From NORP259 sp041398705 (GTDB taxonomy: Bacteria; Planctomycetota; UBA1135; GCA-002686595), in contig JAWKUI010000004.1 in assembly GCA_041398705.1 (NCBI GenBank), forward strand, positions 1 to 64,000: DNA of 64,000 nt, given 5' to 3'. The translations under genes were made by a program, and so were the position numbers. Below are positions 27,342 through 37,218 of this stretch, piece after piece. The notes beneath the pieces are model-generated. The model did not search any database and was not told the origin of the DNA. It worked only from the letters and a program-made list of their open reading frames with translations. Within the stretch, counting starts at the first letter, position 1; each line of letters starts with the position of its first letter.

Positions 27342-28799
27342 TCAATACTCCTTGCGACCCCCGGAAGAGGGCAGGCCCAGGGCCTTGCGGTACTTCGTGA
27401 CCGTGCGGCGGGCGATCTGCAGGCCGCTCTCATCGGCGAGTTTCTTCGCGATGGCCTCGTCGGAGAGGGGCTTGCGCTTGTCCTCCGAGGCGATCAGCTG
27501 CCGCACCTGCTCCTGGATCTGGGCCTGGCTGGCTTCGGCGCCGGAGTCGGTCTCCATGCCGCCAGTGAAGAAGTACTTGAGGGCGAAGATGCCCTGGGGG
27601 GTCTGGGCGTACTTGCCGGCCACCGTGCGCGAGATGGTCGAGATGTGCACGCCGAGCTCCTCGGCCACTTCCTGCATGCGCAGGGGGCGCAGGCCTTCGA
27701 GTCCTTCGCGCAGGAAGCCCTCCTGGTGGGCGAAGATGCGGTGCGCGACCCGTTCGAGGGTCGAAAGGCGCTGTTCGAGCGCGTCGATGAACCACTGGGC
27801 GCGTTCCATCTGTTTGCGCACCCAGGATTTGGTTTCGCCGTCGGTGCCGGGCGTGGCGAGCAGTCCGGCGTATTCTTCGTTGATGGCGAGTTTGCCCGCG
27901 CGGCCGCGGCCCACTTGGATGACGAAGGTGCCTTCCTGTTCTTCGACGACGACATCGGGGATGATCACCGTCGCCGGTTCCCCGCCGAAATCGGTGCCGG
28001 GGAAGGGATCCAGGTGACGCAGGGAATCGAGCGCGTCCTTGATCTCATCGAGGCTGGCTCCGGTCGCTTTCGCGATCGCCGGCAGCCGGTTCTTCTGGAT
28101 GTCCTCGAGGTGGTTCTCGATGAGGTTCCAGACGAGCGGATCGGAGTTCTCCTCGGCTTCGAGCTGCAGGGCGAGGCAATCCTTCAGGTCGCGCGCGCCC
28201 AGGGCCGGGTGGGTGGCCTTGCGCAGGCGGTTCAGGATCTCGGCCAGGTGCAGGCGATCGACGGGCCGGCCGAGGGATTCGGTCGCCTGTTCGGCGAGCA
28301 CCGAGAGGCCCTGGCGCAGGTACCCGTGTTCGTCGAGGGACCACAACAGGAAGTCGAGCAGGTCGCGGTCTTCCTCGCTCAGATCCAAGTCGACCCATTC
28401 CTCCGCCAGGACTTCCGCCATGTGCTGCGGCCGGCCCGGGGTGTTCTGCATGGCCTCGTACTTCGAGTCCTCGTCGCCCCCCTGCGGACTCGGCGGCGGC
28501 GCCCCCTGGTGCCCATCGCCGAAGTCCCATTCCATGGACTCCACGGCGTCGAACATGTCGCCCCGCTCCCCGGCCGGATCGGCGAAATCCTCGCCGCCGG
28601 GCTCCGTCTGGGGCGCCGCGGGGGCCTCGGGAGCCGCTGCCTCCTGCCACTCGAGCACCGGGTTCTCCAGCAGCTCCTGCTCGATGCGCCCCTCCAATTC
28701 CAGGGCGCCGAGCTGCAGGATCTGCATCGCCTGGATCATCTGGGGCGACTGCATCAGTCGCTGCTCGAGGCGGGCGCTTTGGTGGAGGCCGATCTTCAA
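27342..28799 (-). CDS. rpoN: RNA polymerase sigma-54 factor
   Basis: A 485-residue sigma factor for -24/-12 promoters. Region I is classic (KIGLHQSARLEQRLMQSPQMIQAMQILQL-type start, activator-binding), followed by an acidic linker (about 70-130), the core-binding domain, the helix-turn-helix and the RpoN box ARRTVTKYR near the C-terminus. The TTG at 28799 is taken as the start because the protein begins MKIGLHQ-like there, as in other RpoN; the ATG at 28877 would add an unrelated Cys/Pro-rich stretch. A TATACT -10-like box lies 25-30 nt upstream. Several activators in this window depend on it. Confidence 0.95.
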   Translation of the reverse strand: MKIGLHQSARLEQRLMQSPQMIQAMQILQLGALELEGRIEQELLENPVLEWQEAAAPEAPAAPQTEPGGEDFADPAGERGDMFDAVESMEWDFGDGHQGAPPPSPQGGDEDSKYEAMQNTPGRPQHMAEVLAEEWVDLDLSEEDRDLLDFLLWSLDEHGYLRQGLSVLAEQATESLGRPVDRLHLAEILNRLRKATHPALGARDLKDCLALQLEAEENSDPLVWNLIENHLEDIQKNRLPAIAKATGASLDEIKDALDSLRHLDPFPGTDFGGEPATVIIPDVVVEEQEGTFVIQVGRGRAGKLAINEEYAGLLATPGTDGETKSWVRKQMERAQWFIDALEQRLSTLERVAHRIFAHQEGFLREGLEGLRPLRMQEVAEELGVHISTISRTVAGKYAQTPQGIFALKYFFTGGMETDSGAEASQAQIQEQVRQLIASEDKRKPLSDEAIAKKLADESGLQIARRTVTKYRKALGLPSSGGRKEY

Positions 28800-28823
28800 G
28801 GGGTTACCGCACGGTGGCTCCCC

Positions 28824-28829
28824 AGTATA
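28824..28829 (-). promoter_or_regulatory. candidate -10 box for rpoN (TATACT)
   Basis: TATACT on the minus strand, about 25 nt before the proposed TTG start of rpoN, in the 218-bp divergent region shared with the gene at 29018. No good -35 is visible at 16-18 nt. Confidence 0.35.
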
Positions 28830-28858
28830 GGGAGGGCAGCGGCCGGGGTGACATGTCC

Positions 28859-28875
28859 GTCCCGCTTTGCGGGAC
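28859..28875. promoter_or_regulatory. inverted repeat in the rpoN divergent region
   Basis: GTCCCGC-TTT-GCGGGAC is a perfect 7-bp inverted repeat about 30 bp upstream of the rpoN -10 box; flanking ATGTCC (28853) and GGACAT (28872) allow an alternative pairing. It could be an operator or simply an mRNA-independent palindrome. Confidence 0.25.
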
Positions 28876-29017
28876 ATGCATCGCCGGGTCGCCGCCCACG
28901 GGCGCCAGGCCGGGGCGGTTTCCCTGTGGGGGACGCGGTCCTATGATGCGGGGCAAGCGACCCCGCCCCGGCCCTGGCCCGCGGGCCGGGATTTGCCCCA
29001 ACGGAGACAGGAGTCAT

Positions 29018-29452
29018 ATGGAGAACGGAGATCGTGCCGCACGGCGCCTGTTGGCGGGCTTGTGCGTCGAGCAGAAACTCGCGGACAAGCAGGCCGTCAA
29101 ACGCTGGCAGGATGCGGTGGTGCAGGGCAGCTTCGATCCCGACGCCTGTGCCGACGAGATCCTGGCCTCCGCCGAAACGGGCATCGCCTCTTCGCCGACC
29201 CTGCTCGGCCGTGCGGCGGGCCTGGAGCGCGACTTCCTGATGATGTCGCGCCAGACCGGCATCCGCGGAGCCACCCGCGCCGCCCGCAAGACCGGGCGCA
29301 CGTTCATGGCGTACCTAGTGGCGAACTTGATCGCGATCGGCGCCTATTCGCTCGTGGTGGGGGCACTCTTGATTCTGCTGCGCTACCACTACGGGTGGAG
29401 CTATGACGGCTTCATCGATCGTATGGTGAAGTTCTTCGAGGACCTGCTCTAG
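29018..29452 (+). CDS. hypothetical protein with one membrane helix
   Basis: A 144-residue protein not recognised as a known family. The start at 29018 has AGGAG at 29009-29013. Residues 1-90 are predicted soluble and helical (LLAGLCVEQKLADKQAVKRWQD...), and one transmembrane helix spans about 97-119 (MAYLVANLIAIGAYSLVVGALLI); a short tail follows. It is divergent from rpoN, sharing a 218-bp promoter region with a TATGAT hexamer at 28942-28947. Function unknown. Confidence 0.75.
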   Translation: MENGDRAARRLLAGLCVEQKLADKQAVKRWQDAVVQGSFDPDACADEILASAETGIASSPTLLGRAAGLERDFLMMSRQTGIRGATRAARKTGRTFMAYLVANLIAIGAYSLVVGALLILLRYHYGWSYDGFIDRMVKFFEDLL

Positions 29453-29637
29453 CCGCCGGCCGGAGGGTCCACCGGCGATCGCGGGATCGCCATGTCCGGT
29501 GGCCAAGTCCCGGCATGCCTGTGCCGGGCAGCGAGCCTCCCTCCGGAACTGGCCCTGCCCAGCCCCCCCGGATCGCGGAAATGGGGAGGGTCCCGGGGAG
29601 AATGGCGGAAAGGCCGTGGCGCCCGGCCCCTGGAGCC

Positions 29638-29667
29638 TTGGAGAATCGGCCCTGGCGGGTTTACCAT
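29638..29667 (+). promoter_or_regulatory. possible promoter of the GGDEF-like/NtrC gene pair
   Basis: TTGGAG (29638-29643) and TACCAT (29662-29667) with an 18-nt spacer lie 24 nt before the ATG at 29691. The 238-bp gap also has a 7-bp stem-loop at 29509-29528 (CCCGGCA/TGCCGGG) that may end the preceding transcript. Confidence 0.3.
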
Positions 29668-29690
29668 TGGTTCCGACCTGCTCTCCAGCC

Positions 29691-30209
29691 ATGAACGATT
29701 CCCACGCGTCCGAAGACGGCAGCCTCTTCTCCCTCGCCCAGATCCAGCACCTGATGCGGGTGGAGTTCAACCGGGCCCAGCGCTATGGGTACCCGGTCTC
29801 CTGCATGATGGTCGCGGTCGATCGGCTGGGCTACCTGCGCGATCTGTACGGCTACCAAGTCAAGGAAGTCATCCTGGACCGCGTGATCGAACTGCTCAAG
29901 GCGGAGACCCGCAGCTCGGACTTCCTCGGGCGCTTGCCCGACGACCGGTTGCTCGCCGTGGTTCCGCACACCGGCCCCGAAGGGGTGGCGGTGCTCGCCG
30001 AGCGCCTGCTCGCCGGGGCCCGGGCGCTCGAATTCCAGGCGGGGGACCGCACCCTGGGTGTGACCCTGTCGATCGGCTATTCCTACAGCATGGGTGATGA
30101 CACCCTGTTCTTCGACGCCCTGCTCGAGTCCGCCGACGACGCCCTTTCCGACGCCCAGACCCAAGGCGGGGATCGGCACTTCAAGCAGGCGCCCGGCGCA
30201 GGACGCTAG
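29691..30209 (+). CDS. degenerate GGDEF-domain protein
   Basis: A 172-residue stand-alone GGDEF-fold protein. The framework is recognisable: FNRAQRYGYPVSCMMVAVDRLGYL (here split as FNRAQRYGYPVS, CMMVAVDRLGYL), LLKAETRSSDFLGRL, and the helical end SADDALSDAQTQGGD. The catalytic GGDEF loop is replaced by L-P-D-D-R (about residues 82-86), so cyclic-di-GMP synthesis is not expected; it may bind a nucleotide or a partner. It is followed 15 nt later by the NtrC-family regulator with a strong Shine-Dalgarno, suggesting co-transcription. Confidence 0.75.
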   Translation: MNDSHASEDGSLFSLAQIQHLMRVEFNRAQRYGYPVSCMMVAVDRLGYLRDLYGYQVKEVILDRVIELLKAETRSSDFLGRLPDDRLLAVVPHTGPEGVAVLAERLLAGARALEFQAGDRTLGVTLSIGYSYSMGDDTLFFDALLESADDALSDAQTQGGDRHFKQAPGAGR

Positions 30210-30224
30210 GGGGAGGCACGCCCG

Positions 30225-31601
30225 TTGAACGTGCTGCTCGCCGAGGACGAGGTGACGATCTCCGTCACCCTGCGCGATGCGTTGGAGGAGGCCGGGCACA
30301 CGGTCCAGGTGGCGGAAACCACCGATGCGGCGCTCGCCGCCCTCGAGGCGGGGGGCATCAACCTCGTGATCACCGATGTGCGCCTGCCGGGAACCGGGGG
30401 GGAGGCGATCCTCAAACGCTCGAAGGAATTGTCCGAAGCGCGCCCCGTGATCGTGATGACCGGTTTCGCCACCATCGACAAGGCGGTGGAAGCCATGCGG
30501 CTGGGGGCGGTGGACTACATCCAGAAACCTTTCCGCAACGAGGCGATGGTGGCGCGCGTCGCGACCTTGGCCCGCTTGGTCCAGCTCGAAGAGGAGAACC
30601 GCGATTTGCGGGGTTCGCTCGATGGGCATCCCGCGTTTGCGGGCATCGTGGGCGGCTCGCCGGCGATGCGGGCGGTGTTCGCCCGCGTGCAGACCGTGGC
30701 GCCCTCCGAAGCCACCGTCTTGATCCAGGGCGAGAGCGGTACCGGTAAGGAGCGCATCGCGCTCGCCGTGCACCGCATGAGCGGCCGCAGCGAAGGGCCC
30801 TTCGTGCCGATCTCCTGCGCGGCCTTGCCGGAAACCCTGCTCGAAGCCGAACTCTTCGGCCACGAACGCGGCGCGTTCACCGACGCGCACAAGACTCGCC
30901 GTGGACGGTTCGAGCTGGCCCAGGGCGGCACCCTGTTCCTCGACGATATCGACGACTTGCCCCTGCCGACCCAGGTGAAACTGCTGCGCGTGCTGCAGGA
31001 GCGCAAGTTCGAGCGGGTGGGCGGCGAGCAGACCCTGACCGCGGACATCCGCGTCGTGGTCGCCACCAAGGTCGACCTGATGCAGCGCGTGGCCGATGGC
31101 CGCTTCCGCGAGGACTTGTACTACCGCGTACACGTGGTGCCGATCGAACTGCCGCCCCTGCGCGAGCGGCGCGAAGACGTGCCGGCCCTGGTGCGGCACA
31201 TGATCGCACGCTTCGGCGGGGGCCGGGGCTATCACGTCAGCCGCCAGGCGATGACGCAGCTTGAACGCTATCCGTGGCCGGGTAACGTGCGCGAGCTCGA
31301 GAACGCCGTGCAACGGGCGATTGCCCTGGCCGGGGACGGCGATCAGCTCGCGGCGGGGGACCTGCTCGAAGGCGATCCGCGCTGGCGCGGCGCGAATCAG
31401 GTGCCCGAGCCGGTCCGGCCCTTGCGCGAGGTCTTGAAAGAAGCCGAAGGCGAACACCTGCGCCGGGCGCTCGAAGCCACCGGCGGGCACCGCTCGCAAA
31501 CCGCGGAGTTGCTCGGCATCTCGCGCAAGGTGCTTTGGGAGAAACTCAAGGAGCACGGCATCGGGGACGACGGGCCGGAGGACGCGGGTGGCCCAACCTG
31601 A
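30225..31601 (+). CDS. sigma-54-dependent response regulator (NtrC family) with GAFTDA loop
   Basis: 458 residues: receiver domain (about 1-115; EDE acidic site, phospho-acceptor Asp in VITDVRLPG, conserved Lys in IQKPF), AAA+ domain with Walker A GESGTGKE (about 169-176) and FLDDIDDL, and a Fis-type DNA-binding end (HRSQTAELLGISRKVLWEKLKEHGI). The sigma-54 contact loop reads GAFTDA (residues 216-221) rather than GAFTGA. The TTG start at 30225 is preceded by GGGGAGG at an 8-nt spacing. The next gene (lpxH-like) starts 14 nt before its stop. Confidence 0.9.
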   Translation: MNVLLAEDEVTISVTLRDALEEAGHTVQVAETTDAALAALEAGGINLVITDVRLPGTGGEAILKRSKELSEARPVIVMTGFATIDKAVEAMRLGAVDYIQKPFRNEAMVARVATLARLVQLEEENRDLRGSLDGHPAFAGIVGGSPAMRAVFARVQTVAPSEATVLIQGESGTGKERIALAVHRMSGRSEGPFVPISCAALPETLLEAELFGHERGAFTDAHKTRRGRFELAQGGTLFLDDIDDLPLPTQVKLLRVLQERKFERVGGEQTLTADIRVVVATKVDLMQRVADGRFREDLYYRVHVVPIELPPLRERREDVPALVRHMIARFGGGRGYHVSRQAMTQLERYPWPGNVRELENAVQRAIALAGDGDQLAAGDLLEGDPRWRGANQVPEPVRPLREVLKEAEGEHLRRALEATGGHRSQTAELLGISRKVLWEKLKEHGIGDDGPEDAGGPT

Positions 31602-32370
31602 GGTCCTGGACCCGGTCGGGGTGCTGCCCGCCCGGGTGATCGCCGACCTGCACCTGCGGGACGGGGCCCTCGGCGCGGGGGGACCCGCGGATCCGGGCGC
31701 GTTTGCCACGTGGTTGGCGGGACTGCCGGCGGGCCAGGGACTTCTGATCCTGGGCGATCTCTTCGAGTACTGGACCGGTACGCCGGACCTGGCCTGCGAG
31801 GGGTACCGCCCGGTGCTGGACGCCCTGGCGGCGCGCACGGCGGGCGGGGACTTCGTCGGCATCGTGCCGGGCAACCGCGACTTCCTGCTCGGAAGCGACT
31901 TCGTGCGCCGCACCGGGGTGCGGCTGTTCCCGGCGGGCCTCGTGCTGGCGGCGGGCGGGCGCCGCTGGCTGATGCTGCATGGGGACGAGTTGTGCACCCG
32001 GGATACGGGGTACCAGCGCCTGCGGACCGTGCTGCGCAGCCGGATGCTGCGCGGGGGATTGGCCCTGCTGCCTGGGGCCGCCCGGCGCGCGATCGCCCGG
32101 CGCCTGCGGCGCGCCTCGAAGGAATCGGTGCCCCGCAAGGACCCCGCCGAGCTCGCCATGCAGCCGGACGCGGCGGCGGGCCACCTCGAAACCAGCGGGT
32201 GCGATGTGCTGCTGGTGGGGCACGCGCACCGGTACCGGCGCGAAGGGCTGCCCGGGAATCGCGACTGGATCGTGCTCGACGCCTTTGGCGAGGGCGCGCA
32301 CGACCGCCTGGAGCTGCTGGCTGGGCCGATGGAACTCGGGGCGGACTGGGCGTACACTGCCCTACGATGA
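31588..32370 (+). CDS. lpxH: UDP-2,3-diacylglucosamine hydrolase-like metallophosphoesterase
   Basis: A 260-residue calcineurin-like phosphoesterase. The metal-binding motifs are in LpxH order: ADLHL, GDLFEYW, GNRDF, HGDELCTRD and GHAHRYR. LpxH removes UMP from UDP-diacylglucosamine to make lipid X in lipid A synthesis, implying an LPS outer membrane. The start is GTG at 31588, inside the end of the regulator gene. It overlaps cmk by ATGA. Confidence 0.85.
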   Translation: MAQPEVLDPVGVLPARVIADLHLRDGALGAGGPADPGAFATWLAGLPAGQGLLILGDLFEYWTGTPDLACEGYRPVLDALAARTAGGDFVGIVPGNRDFLLGSDFVRRTGVRLFPAGLVLAAGGRRWLMLHGDELCTRDTGYQRLRTVLRSRMLRGGLALLPGAARRAIARRLRRASKESVPRKDPAELAMQPDAAAGHLETSGCDVLLVGHAHRYRREGLPGNRDWIVLDAFGEGAHDRLELLAGPMELGADWAYTALR

Positions 32371-33026
32371 TCATCGCCATCGATGGCCCGGCCGGGTCCG
32401 GCAAGAGCACGGTCGCGATGCGCCTGGCGCAGCGTCTGGGGTTCCTGATGCTGAACACTGGCGCGATGTACCGGGCGGTGGGCGTAGCGGCCCACGAGGC
32501 GGGTATCGATCTGGACGACGGTCCCGCCTGCGCCCGTTTGGCGGCGGAATTGGCCCTCGACGTGGACGACGAGGGGCGCCTGCTCGCGCGTGGGCAGGTG
32601 ATCGACATGGATGGCCTCCTGGGCGAAGAACCAGGGGCTTGGGCCAGCCGCGTTGCGTTGCAACCCGAAGTGCGCACGGTGCTGGTGACCGTGCAGCAGG
32701 CCATCGGCCGCCGGTATGATTTGGTGACCGAGGGGCGCGACACCACGACGGTGGTTTTTCCAAAAGCCGACTACAAGTTCTTCGTGACGGCCTCCCTGTC
32801 CGAACGGGCCCGTCGGCGCCTCGGACAGACGGGTTTCCACAAGAACCTCGAACAGACCATGGCCGAGGTGCAACGCCGCGATCGGCAAGACCGCGAACGC
32901 GAAGTGGCGCCCCTGACCCACGCGCCCGACGCGATCGAGGTGCTGACCGACGGGCTGCACATCGACGAAGTGGTCGAGATCCTCTGGCGGCAGATCGACC
33001 TGCCCGACAAGCAGGACCGGGCATGA
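32367..33026 (+). CDS. cmk: cytidylate kinase
   Basis: Phosphorylates CMP/dCMP. 219 residues with P-loop GPAGSGKST (residues 7-15), the substrate motif LNTGAMYRAV, TEGRDTTTVVFP and the lid segment RRDRQDRERE. ATG at 32367 overlaps the lpxH stop (ATGA), and the gene overlaps plsC in turn. The order cmk-plsC-rpsA is common in bacteria. Confidence 0.95.
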   Translation: MIIAIDGPAGSGKSTVAMRLAQRLGFLMLNTGAMYRAVGVAAHEAGIDLDDGPACARLAAELALDVDDEGRLLARGQVIDMDGLLGEEPGAWASRVALQPEVRTVLVTVQQAIGRRYDLVTEGRDTTTVVFPKADYKFFVTASLSERARRRLGQTGFHKNLEQTMAEVQRRDRQDREREVAPLTHAPDAIEVLTDGLHIDEVVEILWRQIDLPDKQDRA

Positions 33027-33703
33027 GCGACGAGCCCGAAGACTCCCAGCCGCCGCTGATCCGGCGCACCTGGGTGTACCACGCCATCATGGCGACGGTA
33101 CACACCTTGAGCATCCTGCCCTTCCCGACTCGCATCCGCGGCCGGGAGCATGTGCCCAAGAGCGGCGGCGCGCTGATCGTCTGCAACCACGCCTCGTTCT
33201 TCGACATCCCGCTGGTGTCCAAGGCAGCCGGCCCGCGCCACGTGTGTTTCGTGGCGCGCAAGAGCCTCGCCAACAACCGGATCATGGCCTTCATCATGGA
33301 CCGCTGCGGCGCGGTGCTGATCGATCCGAAGGCGGGGGACCGAAAGGCCCTGGCGCGGGTGGTTGAGCACCTGGAGGCGGGGGACCTGGTGGCGATGTTT
33401 GCGGAGGGCACCCGCTCCAGGGACGGCCGCCTGCTGCCCTTCAAACGGGGCGCCCTACTGGCCGCCCGCCAGGCAAGGGTGCCGGTGGTGCCATGCGCCG
33501 TGATCGGCACCCACCATGCCTTTGGCCGGAATCATCGTCTACCGCGCCCGGCCCGCTGCGAAGTGCGATTGGGCCCGGCCCTGGACGCCCGGGGCGCCAA
33601 CGCCCTCGACGAGGTGCGCGCTTGGATCGCCTTGCAGCTCGAGGGCACCGACCAGGCGGATCCGGGTCCCGGAGAGGCTCCGGGGGAACCGGACCCCGCC
33701 TGA
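33023..33703 (+). CDS. plsC: 1-acyl-sn-glycerol-3-phosphate acyltransferase
   Basis: Adds the second acyl chain in phosphatidic acid synthesis at the inner membrane. 226 residues with the acyltransferase box NHASFFD (N55-H56...D61) and the substrate motif FAEGTRSRDG (about 126), then VPVVPCAVIGT. It overlaps cmk by 4 nt. The C-terminal tail is rich in Pro, Gly and acidic residues. Confidence 0.93.
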   Translation: MSDEPEDSQPPLIRRTWVYHAIMATVHTLSILPFPTRIRGREHVPKSGGALIVCNHASFFDIPLVSKAAGPRHVCFVARKSLANNRIMAFIMDRCGAVLIDPKAGDRKALARVVEHLEAGDLVAMFAEGTRSRDGRLLPFKRGALLAARQARVPVVPCAVIGTHHAFGRNHRLPRPARCEVRLGPALDARGANALDEVRAWIALQLEGTDQADPGPGEAPGEPDPA

Positions 33704-33773
33704 GGAACCGATCCTGCCCGGGGGAAGGCTCCCGCCCAGGGGATGGAATGGCGGGGAAGCCCGGCCCAGGGCA

Positions 33774-33802
33774 TCGACCGGCCGGCGCCCAGCGGGTACC
33801 AT
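33774..33802 (+). promoter_or_regulatory. putative promoter of rpsA
   Basis: TCGACC (33774-33779) and TACCAT (33797-33802) with a 17-nt spacer lie in the 220-bp plsC-rpsA gap, giving a leader of about 115 nt. A long leader is usual for rpsA, which autoregulates translation, but I see no specific structure to support that. Confidence 0.4.
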
Positions 33803-33923
33803 AGGCGGCTTCACGCTGCGCCGTGGGGGCCGGATTGGGCCATTCTCCGGGTCCCCCCAATCTCTCCACCGCGCCCGTGTTGCTTTCCAACACCAACCCC
33901 AAGGGACCCGAGAAAACGAATCT

Positions 33924-35645
<1,722 letters not shown>

Positions 35646-35670
35646 TCCGGCCCGCGTATCTCCCTGAGAC

Positions 35671-35708
35671 AGGGCCCACCTTCCCGTTGGGGGAGGTGGG
35701 CCCTTTTT
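35671..35708 (+). terminator. intrinsic terminator of rpsA
   Basis: Stem AGGGCCCACCT (35671-35681) pairs with AGGTGGGCCCT (35694-35704) and can extend inward by four pairs to a GTTG loop; TTTTT follows at 35704-35708. Confidence 0.92.
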
Positions 35709-35863
35709 CATGGATTTGGGGAATATCGGGGGCGCGAAATGTTGGATTTGCGCGAAATCGTCGCCACTCCGCCAAAAACCGGGTGAAATTCGCGAGACTG
35801 CCAAGGCTGTGGGTCTTTCGCCCTGACGGCACCCCACAGTTTGCTCCTAAACACCCGACTCTT

Positions 35864-37096
35864 ATGAAATCGACTCTGACTCTCCTCGCGCTGCTCGCCA
35901 CCGCGTCCACCGCGGCCGCACAGTCCACCGTGTACGGCATCAACCTGCGCTCCGCTCCGGACCAGCTGTTCGTTTCCGACACCGCGAACTTCGTCACGAA
36001 CTGGGCTCCGATCGCGACCACGGCCAGCCAGCCCTTCTACGGTCTGGACTTCAACGCCGACGCGACCACCCTGTACGCGATCGACTACGCCACCTCCGAG
36101 TTCGGCACGATCGACCTGGGCACCGGCGCGTTCACCGTGCTCGGTGTCAGCACCCTGCCGCTTTCCAGCATCCGTGGCCTGACGGCTCACCCGAACGGCA
36201 CCACCTGGTACGCCATGGTCGGTGTGAACGCGGGTGCCGACTCCGCCCTCTGGGTGGGGGACATGACCACCGGCACGTTCACCCAAGTGGGTGTGACCGT
36301 TACCGCGAGCCTGATGATCGACATCGCGTGCGACGTGAACGGCAACCTGTACGGCCTGAACATCAGCGATGATGCCCTGTACTCCATCGATTCCACCACG
36401 GGCGCGGGCACTTTCATCGGTGCGCACGGCCTGGCGGCGAACTTCGCCCAAGGCATGGACTTCGACTGGTCCACCAACACCCTGTACGCTCCGATCTACA
36501 CCGGCGGCGGCACGGGCCAGTTCTGCTCGCTCGACGTCACCACTGGCGCGATCCTGACCAGCGAAGACACCGTCTCCCTCAACGCGGAGATGGAGATCGC
36601 CATCCAGCAGCCGGCCCCCGGCTCTGTGGGCACCCCCTTCTGTGATCCGGCCGACAACAACTCGACCGGCGGTCCCGTCACCATGACCGGCAGCACCACC
36701 GCCGCCGGCTCTGGCCTGCACCTGGAAGCCACTGGCGGCCCGGTGAACGAATTCGGCTACTTCCTGATCGGTACCGCTCCGGAAACCGTGAACCCGATCG
36801 CGATCAGCGACGGTCACCTCTGCTTGTCCGTCACCGGCGGCAACAGCTTCGGTCGCTACAACGTGACCGGCGGTGCCCTCAACTCGATCGGTGGCTTCAA
36901 CGCCTCCGGCACCCTGGCCAACTTCGTCGGCACCTCGACGACCGGTACCGGCTTCGACGTGCCCAGCACCGTGCCGCTCGCCGGTTCCCCGACCATCATG
37001 GCCGGCGACACCTGGCACTTCCAGCTGTGGTACCGTGACACCCCCGCGGGTGCCGGTCACTCCAACCTGTCGAACGGTCTGAGCTACACCTTCTGA
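35864..37096 (+). CDS. secreted propeller-like protein with planctomycete-type C-terminal domain
   Basis: 410 residues with a clean signal peptide (MKSTLTLLALLATASTAAAQ). Residues about 25-245 are repeats of the LYAID...TFTQVG...NLYGLN type, resembling a DUF4394/beta-propeller fold. A second domain (about 260-410) begins GTPFCDPADNNSTGGP and ends with W-H-F-Q-L-W-Y-R-D ... NLSNGLSYTF, also seen at the end of the matrixin-like protein at 47488. I associate this end with many secreted proteins of deep Planctomycetota. Its codons use fewer extreme G/C third positions than its neighbours (many ACC, GAC and CTG), suggesting high expression. Confidence 0.8.
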   Translation: MKSTLTLLALLATASTAAAQSTVYGINLRSAPDQLFVSDTANFVTNWAPIATTASQPFYGLDFNADATTLYAIDYATSEFGTIDLGTGAFTVLGVSTLPLSSIRGLTAHPNGTTWYAMVGVNAGADSALWVGDMTTGTFTQVGVTVTASLMIDIACDVNGNLYGLNISDDALYSIDSTTGAGTFIGAHGLAANFAQGMDFDWSTNTLYAPIYTGGGTGQFCSLDVTTGAILTSEDTVSLNAEMEIAIQQPAPGSVGTPFCDPADNNSTGGPVTMTGSTTAAGSGLHLEATGGPVNEFGYFLIGTAPETVNPIAISDGHLCLSVTGGNSFGRYNVTGGALNSIGGFNASGTLANFVGTSTTGTGFDVPSTVPLAGSPTIMAGDTWHFQLWYRDTPAGAGHSNLSNGLSYTF

Positions 37097-37122
37097 TCGT
37101 CCCGCGCTCCTGGAGCGTGAAT

Positions 37123-37157
37123 GCGGGCGCCCCCGGGTCCTTCCCGGGGGCGCCCGC
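37123..37157. terminator. large hairpin after the secreted protein gene
   Basis: A perfect 15-bp stem (GCGGGCGCCCCCGGG / CCCGGGGGCGCCCGC) with a TCCTT loop lies 26 bp after the stop at 37096. No T-run follows, so termination strength is uncertain. Confidence 0.55.
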
Positions 37158-37218
37158 GGCGTTGGGGAGCAGGAAAAGGGTGGAAACCGGAGGGGGCCCG
37201 GGGGATAGTCCGGGTCCC

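Noticed and set aside
29661..32960. 1099-codon minus-strand frame
   Set aside because: Spans five plus-strand genes with clear motifs (GGDEF-like, NtrC, lpxH, cmk); it is a shadow.
35830..35863. sigma-54 promoter before the secreted propeller-like gene
   Set aside because: GGCAC and TTGC are present, but the GG-GC spacing is 13 nt instead of 10.
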